A DNA stretch of 64,000 bases, from the NCBI GenBank assembly GCA_035772785.1, contig JAOCPU010000006.1, forward strand, positions 806,001 through 870,000, given 5' to 3'. The first letter of the stretch is position 1. Each line of letters starts with the position of its first letter. The notes under the pieces are model-generated. The model made no database searches. It worked only from the letters and a program-made list of their open reading frames with translations, and was not told the origin of the DNA. A program made the translations under genes and the position numbers. This stretch comes from Phlebiopsis flavidoalba (lineage: Eukaryota; Basidiomycota; Agaricomycetes; Polyporales; Phanerochaetaceae). Below are positions 24,010 through 34,524 of the stretch, piece after piece.

Positions 24010-24680
24010 CGAGGTATTCCCAAACTGCTTCATGCCTACGGTGTATGTCACCAGAGTACATCGCGGGAACGGTAGCTATGTGGGACAGTTCGAGTACGCA
24101 AGGGTTCTCCAGAGTTTGGACTCGCCTCGTACTGATGTATATCACAGGATGGGCATTTCGAAAGATCAACCTCAATTATACATGGAGCCGCAATACCAGG
24201 GAACCAACTGAAGGATTGTGTCTTCAGCCCCGTTTTCGAAAGATTAAAAGTAGCCTCGGGGTTCGTGTACGCATTTACATTGATTTGCGGGATGATTGTA
24301 GCTAACCTGCGTTATTAGGATCGGTTGGATCTGGCAAGCGGCGGCAAAGTCCCCAAGCTCAAGCTCGACTGGGACTGTAGGACCGAGTCCGAGCTTTCGG
24401 TGCGTTCACTGTCGTGTATGACGCTTTCTTTCTCATTCAAGGCTCTGCCACAGTGCTGCGGAGGAGACGACAAGAAGGTCATTGCGCAATTTCGACCAGC
24501 GGGTACGCAGGGGGGGGGGTCGGAGACCCATTGGCACGTTCGCGAACGGCCCACCCCACAAAACATCCTCGAGATTCCATACGACGATGGATCACAACCT
24601 TCTCGATGAGATCGTTATGGTCCGTGTAAGCTGATCGCTGAGCGGAGACGGGCGGTTCCACGGAAGGGCGAACGAAGAGA
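24010..24680 (+). CDS. Possible DUF6593-type hypothetical protein
   Basis: Tentative. Frames joined around an intron near 24260-24318 give LCLQPRFRKIKSSLGV (24220-24263), KVPKLKLDWDCRTESELS (24345-24399), YDAFFLIQGSATVLRRRRQE (24417-24476) or, in another frame, DKKVIAQFRPAGTQ (24470-24510), ETHWHVRERPTPQNILEIP (24523-24580) and LLDEIVMV (24601-24624). The layout (short beta-rich domain, DE-x-x-V near the end followed by hydrophobic and Arg-rich residues) resembles the small basidiomycete DUF6593 proteins, but I am not sure. It may be the same gene as the preceding ORF. Confidence 0.3.
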
Positions 24681-24838
24681 GGGTTTAAACTATCGTGACA
24701 CTGCTTTTTTTGCCCCTCGGGATCGGACCACATATATTTGTACTTCTTAATTCCTCCGATCCATATTTTGTCTTTTTGCTTTCCTGCGGTGTCCGCGCCA
24801 TTTATGTATATTGTCCTGTATGTTTTGGAGGATGTAGA

Positions 24839-26062
24839 CTACACAATGACGTATGTTTGTACGGAGTTGATAATGTTCGGCTGACCTGGGCCATAATCAT
24901 CGTAATGAACAACTTCAGCTTCTAGCATCGATCGAACGGCTTCTAGCATGAGGTTGTGAGACATCAGTCGATCTGGGCCAGCGTTAACACAGAACACCCA
25001 ATTTAGCTGCTTCGCGGCAAGAAGACGTGGGTTCCTTCGGATGACCGTGACGAGGTCTAGCCATGCTAGCGCTATCAACTATCTGCCGTTATTTGTACGC
25101 TCGTGTAGGTATCGCGTCCAGGGACTTTGTGATTGGGGACCGGGCACGCGCCAACCACGTGAGGTCGATCCTCGATGGTGCGCAGGGCGGTCGCAAATAT
25201 TCCATGAATGCGCCATGCCCGAAACTTTCTAGCCTCGTGGTTGAAGTCAGGGGGGGCGGTTACGGTGTGCGTCATTGAGGAGCCTACACTCTTGACCTGA
25301 TGAGAGGATGTCGGGCAGCTGGGCTGCGCCTTCTCCGACGCGAGACTTCGTTTGGATGGTCTATCTAGATGCTGCCACAAAGGCCAGATCGGAAAATCAG
25401 GATGAATAGGCACGCGGTAGGGAATATGGCACGGGCGATCGAGCACAAACACAAATTCCACAGGTCCAGCCCGCTCGGGCATCAAATTGAACTCAGTCGT
25501 TGAGGACCTATAGCGTCATTGTTATGATGTTGTGGTCCTTCATTAGAAAAGCCGTAAAAGCCTACGTACTATTGAAAAGCCCTGTGCAGAAGATACAGTA
25601 CAGGAGGAGGTTATGATGTCACCAGAGGGTTCGCCCAAATGTCATAAAAGGTGCTACTCTCGACGACCAGCGAGCGGTGTGAGTGGGAATCTGTGTACTC
25701 CGCTATCGTCTCCAAAGTCAACACGAGATTATCACATCAATACATCCGATAAATTATCGTAACCTTTCGAGGCACCTTGGATGACGCCTATTTTGCCCTG
25801 CTGGCTTCTGCGGTCTTGCTCTACACTCGTAACCGACTCCTCTGTCTGTCCTTCACAAACCCTCGGATGATCGCCTCTTTTGCGCGTGGCGGCTCGAACG
25901 GGGTGCGTCCATGTGCATGTTGGAGACGCTTCAGACCGTAGGGAGCTGTGCATTCGAAGTTCTGGTCACCAGCCACTCACGAAGCCCCTTGTATGTATCG
26001 CAGTAAAGCTTCGTCGGAAAACTCTGGCTTGAACTTCGCGCGGATTTTGTTGGTCGCAGACA
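24839..26062 (-). CDS. Hypothetical protein
   Basis: Not recognised. A plausible start is the ATG at 26062 (MSATNKIRAKFKPEFSDEAL, RYIQGAS, then a GT splice site). Further down the minus strand come VEFVFVLDRPCHIPYRVPIH with PDFPIWPLWQHLDRPSKRSL (25340-25470), RIHGIFATALRTIEDRPHVV and CPVPNHKV (25130-25210), and a final frame with KQLNWVFCVNAGPDRLMSHN, LMLEAVRSMLEAEVVHYDDY and GPGQPNIINS ending at 24839. The frames are coherent and protein-like over more than 1 kb, so a real gene with introns and frameshifts is likely, but no family comes to mind. Confidence 0.42.
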
Positions 26063-26328
26063 TGATAGACGAACAAAATGTCAAGCAATGGAGTTTAAAA
26101 TACTAGGGGGAAGGGGGAAGGTGCCGAAGGAAGGGGGGGGAGCTGCTGTGGAACTGGGTTACGAGGGGTGGGTGGCAGGGCGAGGGGGTGGACAAGGATG
26201 AAGAAAGGGAGAAAGGCGCAATTGAGCATGTCGTCTGTCCGTTGGTATAAAATATGAGTGGAGAGGAAGGGCTCACTTTTGATGGGGAAGAGTTCGAAGT
26301 TTAATATGGCGTACGGAATTGGTCGTAC
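26063..26328. promoter_or_regulatory. G-rich upstream region
   Basis: Upstream of the minus-strand gene starting at 26062. The plus strand has several G runs (26106-26110, 26113-26117, 26133-26140, then more to 26195) with short spacers, so a G-quadruplex could form. No gene is seen. Confidence 0.4.
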
Positions 26329-26751
26329 GTGATTCGTCTGAGGGGGTGTGGCTGCAGCTGGCTCATGGGCTCATCCGACTTTAACAGTACATCCCCAACC
26401 TATGATTACGGAACAATTTCGTCGTCCACCGCTCCGGACCAAGTCACTTCGGTCACTCTCCATTTTTATGGCGCATTTCTGGCAGTAATTGAATTCGATT
26501 CGAAGACATCATGGCCTTCTTACATAGGAGCCTCGGCGGGTGCCAACAACAGCAAGTTCAAAGTGAGATCGGCGGTTCGTAAGCAAGTGGCTGCCGAATG
26601 GGTGCCGGGCGCCGAGCAAGCGAAGGAGTTTAAAGAACCACGGATTGATCTGATCTTCAAAACAGTCGGCGTTGAGCAAGGCAGTTGGCTTGGGACATAC
26701 CGCGAGTATGTTTTCCTTCCTGGAGTGCGACTTTCGACAGTGACGCAGTAA
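26329..26751 (+). CDS. Unrecognised ORF, 140 codons
   Basis: An uninterrupted frame with natural-looking composition (SSDFNSTSPTYDYGTISS, VTSVTLHFYGAFLAVIEFDS, GASAGANNSKFKV, EPRIDLIFKTVGVEQGSWLG, REYVFLPGVRLSTV). It resembles a small beta-rich protein, but I cannot place it. In a window where real genes are all frameshifted, an intact frame could equally be chance. A minus-strand ORF overlaps. Confidence 0.28.
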   Translation: MIRLRGCGCSWLMGSSDFNSTSPTYDYGTISSSTAPDQVTSVTLHFYGAFLAVIEFDSKTSWPSYIGASAGANNSKFKVRSAVRKQVAAEWVPGAEQAKEFKEPRIDLIFKTVGVEQGSWLGTYREYVFLPGVRLSTVTQ

Positions 26752-27737
26752 TGTATAATCCTGTTCGCGCCAAAGTGTTCCAGATCAAACTCCATAATTA
26801 TTGCAATGAGGTCACCAGGATTCCAGGATTCTGATTGGAAACCACGAAGTTGTCTAATCCTCCCACGTCTACTCTGGTAGGCTCAATGGGAGGGCCTCTT
26901 GTCTTGTGTTTCGTACTATCTTCTGCCGCCACGCGGTTCCGTTTAAATTTCCGGAGAGATCCACCTGTACTGAGGTATTTAGGCACCACTGATGTTTCGT
27001 TGACTGTTAGACAAAAAAAAAACGACAAAAAAAACGTATTGCGTATTGCGGCCGCGAGGCTACCCGCTGCAACAACGCCCATGCAACCGAAATGTAGATT
27101 CTTAGCCCCAGCTGGGTCGCATTTTGCATCTCAGTCGTGTTCCACTTTACAGAGATTTGGTGTGTCCTTTGATATCATAAAGCCTTGTAAATCTTTGACG
27201 CCCAAATGTGCCATTTGAAAAAGCGCTCTCTGAAAAAGCAAGCCTGAACCTATTAATACTCCGCTGCATGACTTCAAGCTTCCCGAAACTTATGGTCAGC
27301 AGCTTTGCTCTTGAACGATTAGCCTGTCATAGAAAACAACAGCATTCGACGTAATGGTCACGCCCGTGGATCAGCCGTGGGGTCGCCGTGATCCGGACCG
27401 TTTGCATTCAAACGAACAATATAGAAGGGTTTATGTCGCCACGTTTGCTATACCGTATACGACGTAGAGAGGTGATGGGGTGTCCGCTGGCTATTAATCT
27501 GGTCAGGAACCTCGGGGGTTTTGGAAACTGAACAGTGTCCAGCAGTCAGTCATCATCTGCAGGTCATCTCTTTTCCATTTGCACGAATGCGTTGGCTTAC
27601 ACCCTATGGGGTATGATCGTATTGCGAAAGCGTTACTTCTCAGCCTAGCAGGAAGCAGTGTGGTTATATAGAACGCCGCGGTGGAGACACTTTGTTGTCC
27701 AGTCGCAAGTTCGACGCATCTACAGCTGTAGCCCACA
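26752..27737. other. No recognised gene; upstream region of the CE15 gene
   Basis: About 1 kb with an open frame at 26835-27218 (+) and an overlapping one at 26798-27082 (-), neither recognised. AT-rich stretches and runs of A occur at 27011-27038. The last 100 bases are promoter-like (see the TATA box at 27665). Confidence 0.35.
27665..27670 (+). promoter_or_regulatory. TATA box of the glucuronoyl esterase gene
   Basis: TATATA stands about 70 bases upstream of the ATG at 27738. Confidence 0.45.
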
Positions 27738-29143
27738 ATGGCGCGATTCTTGATTTGCACGCTTGTGTTCATATCTTCTGTCTTAGCTTTCTGTAAGTGT
27801 GCTGTGAAGCCGCCAATACAGGACTGTACTGACCGGTGTATGCAGCGTTGCCCGCGGTCCCAGCGTCATGCTCGACACGCCGTCAATATTCCTTTCAACG
27901 ATGACAAGCTCCCCGACCCATTCTTGTTCAACAAACAACGGAAAGAAAGTCCGCACTTTGGAGGACTGTGCCTGCCGCCGCGAGCAAATCAGGTCACTCA
28001 TCCAGGGCTACGAAGCTGGTACCTTGCCCCCAAGACCCCCAACATGTCTCTTCCACCTTCACCAAGAATGGCCTCACAGGCAAACTTGACGGTTGACTGC
28101 GGGTTTCCCCCATAACACTATCACGTTCACTCTCTCGCGCCATCACCTTCCCGAATGGCCACTGCGCGCCCAGCGCGGGATGGCCGCTGGTCATCGCGTA
28201 CGATGGCCTCAGTATCCCTGTCCCGGACGGAGTGAGCATCTGGCTATACTGAACATACACACTGTGTACTCACGAAGTCGCCTAGATCGCGCAGTTTTTT
28301 GACCTATGCCAATAGCGCCATGGCACAGCAAAATGACCAGTCTAGCAGGGGCGTCGGTCTCTTCTCTTCGCGATGAACCCTTTACAAGTTCGATGGCCTG
28401 GGAATGGTTTAACTTTTTGGGCAAAACGCTACAGCAAGTTCGATGGCGGCGTGGGTATGGGGTCTAAGCTCGTATCATCGACGCTTCTCGAGGATAGTCC
28501 TTCTGCCCATATCAACACGAAGAAGATCGGATCGCTGTTACGGGGTGCTCTCAGTGACGGCAAGGGTGCTCTTATGGCGGGAGCCTTCGAGGAACGCATC
28601 GCCCTCACCATCCCTCAGGAGTCCGGTTCGGGTGGAGACACCTGCTGGCGTCTGTCCAAGTTCGAAGCAGGACAATGGCGATGTCGTTCAGGCAGGCGAC
28701 GGAGATCGTCCATCCCGGAGAACGTCTGGTTCTCGACGAACTTCGATAACTTCGTGTTCAACATCAGCCTCCTCCCCTATGGACCACCACTCGCTTGCGG
28801 CTCTGGTCGCACCGCGGCCCATGATCTCCTACGAGAACACCGACTTCGAGTGGCTCAGCCCCCTGAGCGGTTTCGGCTGCATGACGGCGGCGCATTCGGT
28901 CTGGGAGTCGATGGACATTGCAGACCATCACGGCTTCGTGCAGGTCGGCAAACCACAGCAGAGCCACTGCTTCTTCCCCTCCGACCTCAAACCCTACCCT
29001 CTTCGCGTTCTTTGACAAGTTCCTGTTGGACAAGGAGGCGAACACCCACTGTCTTCGACAAAACAGAATGGGCTGTTCAACTTGCGGGCACCATCTGGAA
29101 CCCAGCCCAGTGGATCAACTGGACCACACCTAGGCTGGTGTAG
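27738..29143 (+). CDS. Secreted 4-O-methyl-glucuronoyl methylesterase (CE15)
   Basis: Cleaves ester links between lignin alcohols and glucuronic acid side chains of xylan; a secreted wood-decay enzyme. ATG 27738 starts a signal peptide, [18 protein letters not shown], and intron 1 is 27793-27845. The mature part reads [23 protein letters not shown] (27896-27940), [20 protein letters not shown] and [12 protein letters not shown] (27947-28045), NLTV and PNTITFTLS (28085-28135), [13 protein letters not shown] (28199-28236) and AAWVWGLS (28444-28468). Then come [11 protein letters not shown] (28502-28535), the nucleophile region [21 protein letters not shown] (28543-28610), [19 protein letters not shown] (28611-28666), [20 protein letters not shown] (28720-28778), [20 protein letters not shown] and [20 protein letters not shown] (28790-28910), SHC with the catalytic His (28960s), [13 protein letters not shown] (29008-29046) and [15 protein letters not shown] to the stop at 29143. 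No cellulose-binding module is seen. A frameshift falls inside the GCSRxG nucleophile motif. Confidence 0.93.
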
Positions 29144-29501
29144 AATAATCATTTGCAGACTCACTCTTCGACAAATAGATAGACCCTCAAAATGAAATCG
29201 ATATTCCGCGTAGTGTACATATCCGTGTTGTAAAAAGTTGCAAATGTCAAGCCATCAGCGCAATATGTTTGAGCTCACTGGCAGGATATGAGCATGACTA
29301 TGTGTTTGATGGACCCCACGTAACTCACTTTTGCACTTGTTGTCCGACCTTCATGGGCGCATACTGTGTCTCCTCTTCATCCCCCGTTCCCAGGTTAGCA
29401 GTGTTAGCTTTGGCCTGCTTAGCGCGTTTCTTGCAACGAGGGAATAGGGGCAAGATCAAAGTCAGAGGACAAATGCCAGAAAAATGTCGAGGAAATTCGA
29501 A
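29144..29501. other. Convergent intergenic region
   Basis: 360 bases between the CE15 stop and the end of the minus-strand oxygenase. No gene is seen; it is likely the 3' flanks of both. Confidence 0.4.
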
Positions 29502-30693
29502 TTAGTGGACGGGAAGGCGCGGACTCTTTGCGGCGTTGAATGGCCTACAAAAGTTGGGTTTGAGAGAGGTACCCTCATACGTAGTGTGTGGACTAACTTG
29601 TAGCGTAGCGTCGTTGACGACTACTTCGTGGAAGCCCGCTTTAACTAGACCTCCACTGAGGTGTTCGAGTTGCTTCCCAGCTTGCACTAAGAGATACCTT
29701 CCTGTCGCAGGGAACCTGACGGGAATCCGCTTGCCAGTATTACGAGCCCAAATATTTAGTCCCGGATATCTTGAGCGACCCCGTGAATAGTCAGGAAGTT
29801 GAGGTCCGTGTGGAAAACCGGCAAGGATGGTATCCTTCTCGCCATATTTAACGAGGTCAGACGCAGTCGGTGCAAGGAGATGAGGTCTATGCGCAAAATT
29901 AAGGTTCAGATTATGAGGAAGCCTAAGACGAGGATGACATGCCCGTATCGTCCTGCTTCCCTGAAGGTCTCTTTGGGGAGACCAAGACCGACGGCGGCCA
30001 TCTCTGCGAGATTTTCCACACTTTCGGGATGTTAGACACGAGTGTGTCGGGTGAGAATCAGAATTCAACCTACGCGTTCTTCATGGACTGTCCCCATTTC
30101 TCCATAACTGGGGTCCACCGTGTTGAATGCTCTCCGCTTGGGGTACTACGTTCGGGCGTTGAGACCGGGGAATTGCGTCTCGTATGGCGGTTTCTCGCTC
30201 ATCTTCCAGAAGAAGCGACACTTGGGGTCAGGGCTGTGTGCTGTAATATCCAAGGGCCGCTCAGAGGGTTCAAGACGTGCAATGATGTTTAAACAGGGCT
30301 CGTCTGCTGCACACTTCGGCTTCTCGTGTGTTCTCTAGAGTCACGCCAACCTAGCAAGAGTGAAGTGATGGGTACGGATATTTACTGGAGTGGGTTACCT
30401 GATAGCCCAACTCAGGACGCTCATCCTTCTTGAGATCAGCCTCATGTTGAGCAAAGTAATCCTCAATGAGGTCGAGGAACACGGTATTGTCTTCTTCAGA
30501 GACACGTGAGTCGTGTAGAAGCAGTGCTCCGTAGGTAATGAGGGCATCCGCAGCCTGTAAATCTGGTGTTCATAAGCATGTGGAAACCTCTAGACGTGTT
30601 CTACTTTTGGCACTCTTGAAGGACTGCAAGGGAGTCCGACGGCTGAGAGAGGAAAACGTCGAGGTCAACGATGGGCAGAATAACGTCGGTCAT
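29502..30693 (-). CDS. 2-oxoglutarate/Fe(II) oxygenase, isopenicillin N synthase-like
   Basis: Non-heme iron dioxygenase of the clavaminate/isopenicillin N synthase-like fold, substrate unknown. From ATG 30693: MTDVILPIVDLDVFLSQPSD, SLAVLQECQK, intron, then AADALITYGALLLHDSRVSE and EDNTVFLDLIEDYFAQHEAD plus LKKDERPELGYQ (30400-30560), an intron, KCAAD..CLNIIARLEPSERPLD (30250-30310), GPHLLAPTASDLVKYGEKD and TILAGF (29830-29900). The iron-binding HTD with LNFLTIHG is at about 29780-29812, then SRYPGLNIWARNTGKRIPVR (29710-29775), and AGKQLEHLSGG with the distal His and LVKAGFHEVVVNDATL (29595-29690). An extra base just before HTD throws the frame, so the longest ORF misreads the metal site. It ends near 29502. 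Its 5' end faces a MITE-like element. Confidence 0.88.
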
Positions 30694-30773
30694 CGCGGTA
30701 TACGTCGATTTGAAGGCTGAAAGAGATTGTGGGTTGAAAATCTGAGTGCGTCCCAGCTTTATAGCGGCTTGTG

Positions 30774-30780
30774 AGAAAGG
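30774..30780. repeat. Left target-site duplication AGAAAGG
   Basis: A 7-base direct repeat, AGAAAGG, directly outside the left inverted repeat of the element at 30781-31425. The same word stands directly outside the right arm at 31426-31432. Confidence 0.7.
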
Positions 30781-31425
30781 CTAGTCTCGTGTGACCAGCC
30801 CCTTCACTTTTTCGTCGGAGCTTCAATAAATTGATGCGAGACTACGTCGCACAAAACGCTTCCTGAAGGTCTGGTAGCTTTAACCCCCGTGACTCCTGGA
30901 TCGTGTCACAGTGTGACCTCCCCTTCACTCGCTGTCCCGGCCATATACCTGCTCTACTCGTGGTATTTGTATAAATATAACACTAATCATCGCTTGTTAA
31001 GTATAATAGAAAGCCAGTAAGTATATTTTAGGGCTGCATGCGCTCCAATGTGCGTATACCATCCGAAGGAAGAAGAGCCTTCGCGGCAGCTGGGAGGAAA
31101 TAGGCGCTGAGACAAGATGAGAGCATTGCTCATGTTGGGCAGATTTGACCGATTATCTCCAGGTTTTTTTGTGGAATCAAAGTCTATAATGCTTATGAAA
31201 TCATTCTATGTACTCTCTATACAGACTTGGAGGGAAGACCTGGCCAGAACAGGTTCAGCAGAGAGGCGGGAATGACGAAATAGACGGTCGGTCACAGCTG
31301 TGACACGATCCAGGAGTCACGGTGGTGTAAAGCTACAGACCTTCAGGAGCGTTTTGTGCGACGTAGTCGTACCCATCAATTTATTGAAGCTCCAGAAATG
31401 AAGGGCGACTGGATCACGAGACTAG
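30781..31425. mobile_element. Non-autonomous DNA transposon (MITE-like), 645 bases
   Basis: The left arm (30781-30918) and right arm (31290-31425) are nearly identical when one is reverse-complemented, with only a few indels and substitutions over about 137 bases. Both tips read CTAGTCTCGTG inward. Shared inner words are GAGCTTCAATAAATTGATG, GACTACGTCGCACAAAACGC and TGACTCCTGGATCGTGTCAC. The 371-base middle has no ORF of note and no transposase. A 7-base direct repeat flanks the element. Long inverted arms, no coding capacity and a target duplication are the hallmarks of a MITE; the superfamily is not certain (7-8-base duplications occur in hAT-like elements). It lies between the 2OG oxygenase start and UBC12, where it could affect either promoter. 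Confidence 0.85.
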
Positions 31426-31432
31426 AGAAAGG
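31426..31432. repeat. Right target-site duplication AGAAAGG
   Basis: Copy of the 7-base direct repeat that also flanks the left end of the element (30774-30780). Confidence 0.7.
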
Positions 31433-31647
31433 CCAGACTTGGATGGCTGCCATATGGTCAGGAGCGAATCATTGCAACCGATATGCACGAGCGGCCTGTG
31501 CATCTTCAGTTGGCGGCTATTGTAGATAGGCGCCCTAATACACCCGCCACAACGATGCCCCAAGGCGTAGCTCAACATCAGCTTTAGCACACACACCTCA
31601 CTTCGCCACAACCTCGTCCCCCCCACATTCGAGACCACACAGTCAAC

Positions 31648-32507
31648 ATGATCAAGGTAAGTCGCCCCGGAGCTAGCCAATTATTGATCTCAGCTGCTCA
31701 CGTGAATTAGATATGGAGCATGAAGAAGAACGAGGACGCGGCAGCGAAGAAGCGTCCAAAGACCAGCGCGGCGCAGATCCGGGTACAGAAAGGTACGCAT
31801 CGGTTTTTAGCAAAGGCAGCACTTACTACCTTCACGCCAGCCGTTGACGCCTTACCCCAGATCCTTACCGAGCTTGACTTGCCATCGACGATGACAAGAC
31901 CACTTTCCCTGACCCCGCTGATCTCCTCAACTGAGTCACCTTGACCATTACCCCCGATGAGGGTAGGTCGCGTTTCGATGTATATGCGATATCCAACCTA
32001 TTGACACTAGGTTTTTGTCTTATTCCTAGGCATGTACAAAGGCGAACGGTGCATTCGTCTTCTCCTTCGTAATTAACAACAACTACCCACACGAGCCACC
32101 AAAGGTTAAATGCACACAGAAGGTACGCCTTCTACGATGTCATTATCGTGCATGAGCTAGACGAATATTTTTAGACCCTATATCATTCACCCCCCGAACG
32201 TTGATCTGGAGGGTAACGCTTTGCCATTTGAACATCCTCCGGGAGGATTGGAAGCCAGTACTCAACCTCAATTCCGTCATGGTCGGCCTGCAATACCTCT
32301 TTCTTGAGCCAAATGCGGATGATCCACTAAAACAAAGGTTGCGCCACATACCTCTGTCAATTTTCAGCTCACTCAAGAAACTTCACATATTTAGAGGCCG
32401 CCGAAGAGCTGCGGAAGAACCGCGAACAGTTCCTATACAACGTCAAGGCGTCCATGCGAGGCGGCGCCATCAAGGGGGTACAATACGATAGAGTGAGCGA
32501 CCAGTGA
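31648..32507 (+). CDS. UBC12: NEDD8-conjugating enzyme E2 (UBC12/UBE2M)
   Basis: Transfers NEDD8/Rub1 to cullins, switching on SCF-type ubiquitin ligases. Exon 1 is just ATGATCAAG (31648-31656); intron 31657-31710; exon 2 [20 protein letters not shown] and AQIRVQK, so the protein has the MIKIWSMKKK N-terminus that docks on the NEDD8 E1. Then [10 protein letters not shown] (31864-31893), [10 protein letters not shown] and TITPDEG (31900-31962), intron, MYKG and [20 protein letters not shown] with KCTQK (32034-32122), and intron. The active-site block is DLEGN with the TGC codon and [20 protein letters not shown] (32203-32288), followed by [14 protein letters not shown] (32289-32330). After a last intron come [13 protein letters not shown] frames, [18 protein letters not shown] and the TGA at 32505-32507. 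One extra base in exon 4 and one just before the catalytic Cys break the frame, and a TGA sits after LLN. Confidence 0.93.
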
Positions 32508-32749
32508 GATATGTATTAGAGGACCCGGTGAACCATGTTCTATACACTTTACTCATGACGCCATGACGCTACATCACACGTAGTTAGATGACATCCCTTT
32601 ATCCGGTGTGTACGCATACATAATCCTTCCACACTTGCCCATGTACTGTAATCCATATATCACCTATGAAGCCGGCCCAAGCTCGGGATCTTCGACTACG
32701 CGTTTTGAATAGATGTCAAGCGTTAGAGGTCGTCTGAATCACAATATTG
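32508..32749. other. Convergent intergenic region
   Basis: Gap after UBC12. No feature is seen apart from AT-rich 3'-flank sequence. Confidence 0.35.
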
Positions 32750-33717
32750 TCAGAAATTCAGTTTGAGGAACCGTGTCGACTCCTCTGATCTTGACGAAAG
32801 GCATCTTGACCCGCAGATTGATTGGTTCACACCGCGGCTTTGAACGTCACGTAGCTCTGAGTCATCGTCATAGTTCGGTGCCCAGACGTGTTTATTCGAG
32901 TTACTGAGCGGCATTCTGCGGCATTTCGGGCATCGACGAAGGATACAACGTTTTGTGTATGTAGGCACGACATCTTGGGTTGACATGTGAGAATGGAAGA
33001 CGAAGCGTGAAGGGCATATGCAGATCAATTGTGTGGATGAACGCAGCGGCTTTTCGTGCTGGCTTATCAGTAAGGGCTAGTTGTGCATATAGGGGATCTA
33101 TAGCCGGAGTTTACAGAGTAGAGGCTGTCCTTGTTAGCTATTAGAGGCGACGTACCTTCATCGACGCTCCTGAATATCCCATATCTGGTCTCTCTACCCC
33201 TCGCGCGGTTTTGTTCGATTTCAGCAGGCAGCCGGAAGGTACAGATGTATATGTTTCTCTTGCCAGTGAAGAGAGAGGCGATCGGAAGAGAGACAGTGGA
33301 CACGGTGACTCTCCAAGGACCACTGATGGTGGCCCGATATCTCTGGGTAGTGGATTGCGGTTTGACGGGGAACGTTGAGCTAATATGATTTGCCTGTTGA
33401 GCAGCAGGGTGACCGAAACTGATGGACTGTGAGCAGCGAGATAGACGACGAAAAGCGTTGGACGCAAGAGTAGAGACCGACAGGGCGGAGCGACAGGGGT
33501 CACATTGGCAGTAGGGATTTGAGGAGGATAAGTCTGATAGAGGACTGTGATCAGACTTTTCGGAGGGCGAGTTGGCTGCGGGGGACGAGGTCTGGTCTAG
33601 GGAGATTATGTGACGGTGCTCGACAAGGGAGAAGGAGTGTGGAGGCCAAGGAGGGAAATGGGAGTCGCGCGAGGGCCAGATTCGTGCGGTAGATCGATCG
33701 CATGGCGTCGGGCGCAC
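32750..33717 (-). CDS. Hypothetical Ser-rich protein
   Basis: Not recognised. An ORF of 216 codons (33717-33067) is Ser/Pro-rich (SSPAANSPSEKSDHSPLSDL) with a Cys pair (CQCDPC). A second frame downstream (33028-32750) contains a Cys cluster, CILRRCPKCRRMPLSNSNKH, followed by VWAPNYDDDSELRDVQSRGV. The cluster CxxCxxCP-like pattern hints at a zinc-binding segment, but I cannot name a domain. That both pieces belong to one gene is a guess based on spacing and strand. Confidence 0.32.
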
Positions 33718-33772
33718 AAACGGTCACCCAGATTTGCTTCCGCACTTCACCATCTCCAACTCCGACCACCAC

Positions 33773-34524
33773 CTTCTCGCGACTCGCGACCTGTGCTTGC
33801 TACAGATGGCTCTTTGCACCTTTACCGTGCGTCCTGCGCGCAAGTCCTCCTGGAAATCGCGCCGAAATTATTCATCGAAATAGGGTTGAAGTTGGAGTCG
33901 CGGTAGCTGGAGTTGGGATCAAATAAGTACATGCTTGCAGCACGCGTGTCTTGAGCAGACTAGTAAGAAACGGCATCGGGAGGGTGGTTCAATGATCAAA
34001 CACTGCAGCATTGGGTGATTAGTTGAGAGATGTCGTACGAGAGTTGCGAATCGTCGGAGACCGAGGGATGGCTGCATGGCAATGATTCGCCCCAACACCA
34101 TGGATATCTAGCCGGTAGCAAGATTCTTCAGCTGTCTGAGTTCACATGCGGCGCGGTGTTCATCGTTTGCTAAAATTGTGCCATGTTGTGCAGCGCTGGA
34201 GGGAAATGTGGACGGACCAGCCTGCCAGGGGTGGTTGCCGCTTCACAGGAACTAGCGGTTGGATCCATCCACCATCGTCCATGTGTACGATTGAGAGTTA
34301 GGTTCATCTCTCCTTCCAGGGCGTGTCGCGTATGCTGACAACCTTTGCGCCTAAGATTGTCCGGAAGGCCCTTGATTTTTTTGCTAGTTCTTGTTCCACA
34401 TACTTCCTCCCCGTCTCTCTTCGAGTTCGCCGCCGTGATGCATTGCTTTTGAGGACTATTCAGCAAGCTCGTGCCTCGTAAATGTAAAGCTGTCTGTCCG
34501 TTCACGTATACTGCTTGGGCCACA
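33773..34524. other. Stretch without recognised gene
   Basis: About 750 bases. Short ORFs at 34170-34523 (-) and 33919-34101 (-) do not resemble known proteins. No repeats are seen. Confidence 0.3.

Noticed and set aside
23711..24175. 154-codon minus-strand ORF
   Set aside because: It overlaps more protein-like plus-strand frames and has no recognisable motif; left as an alternative only.
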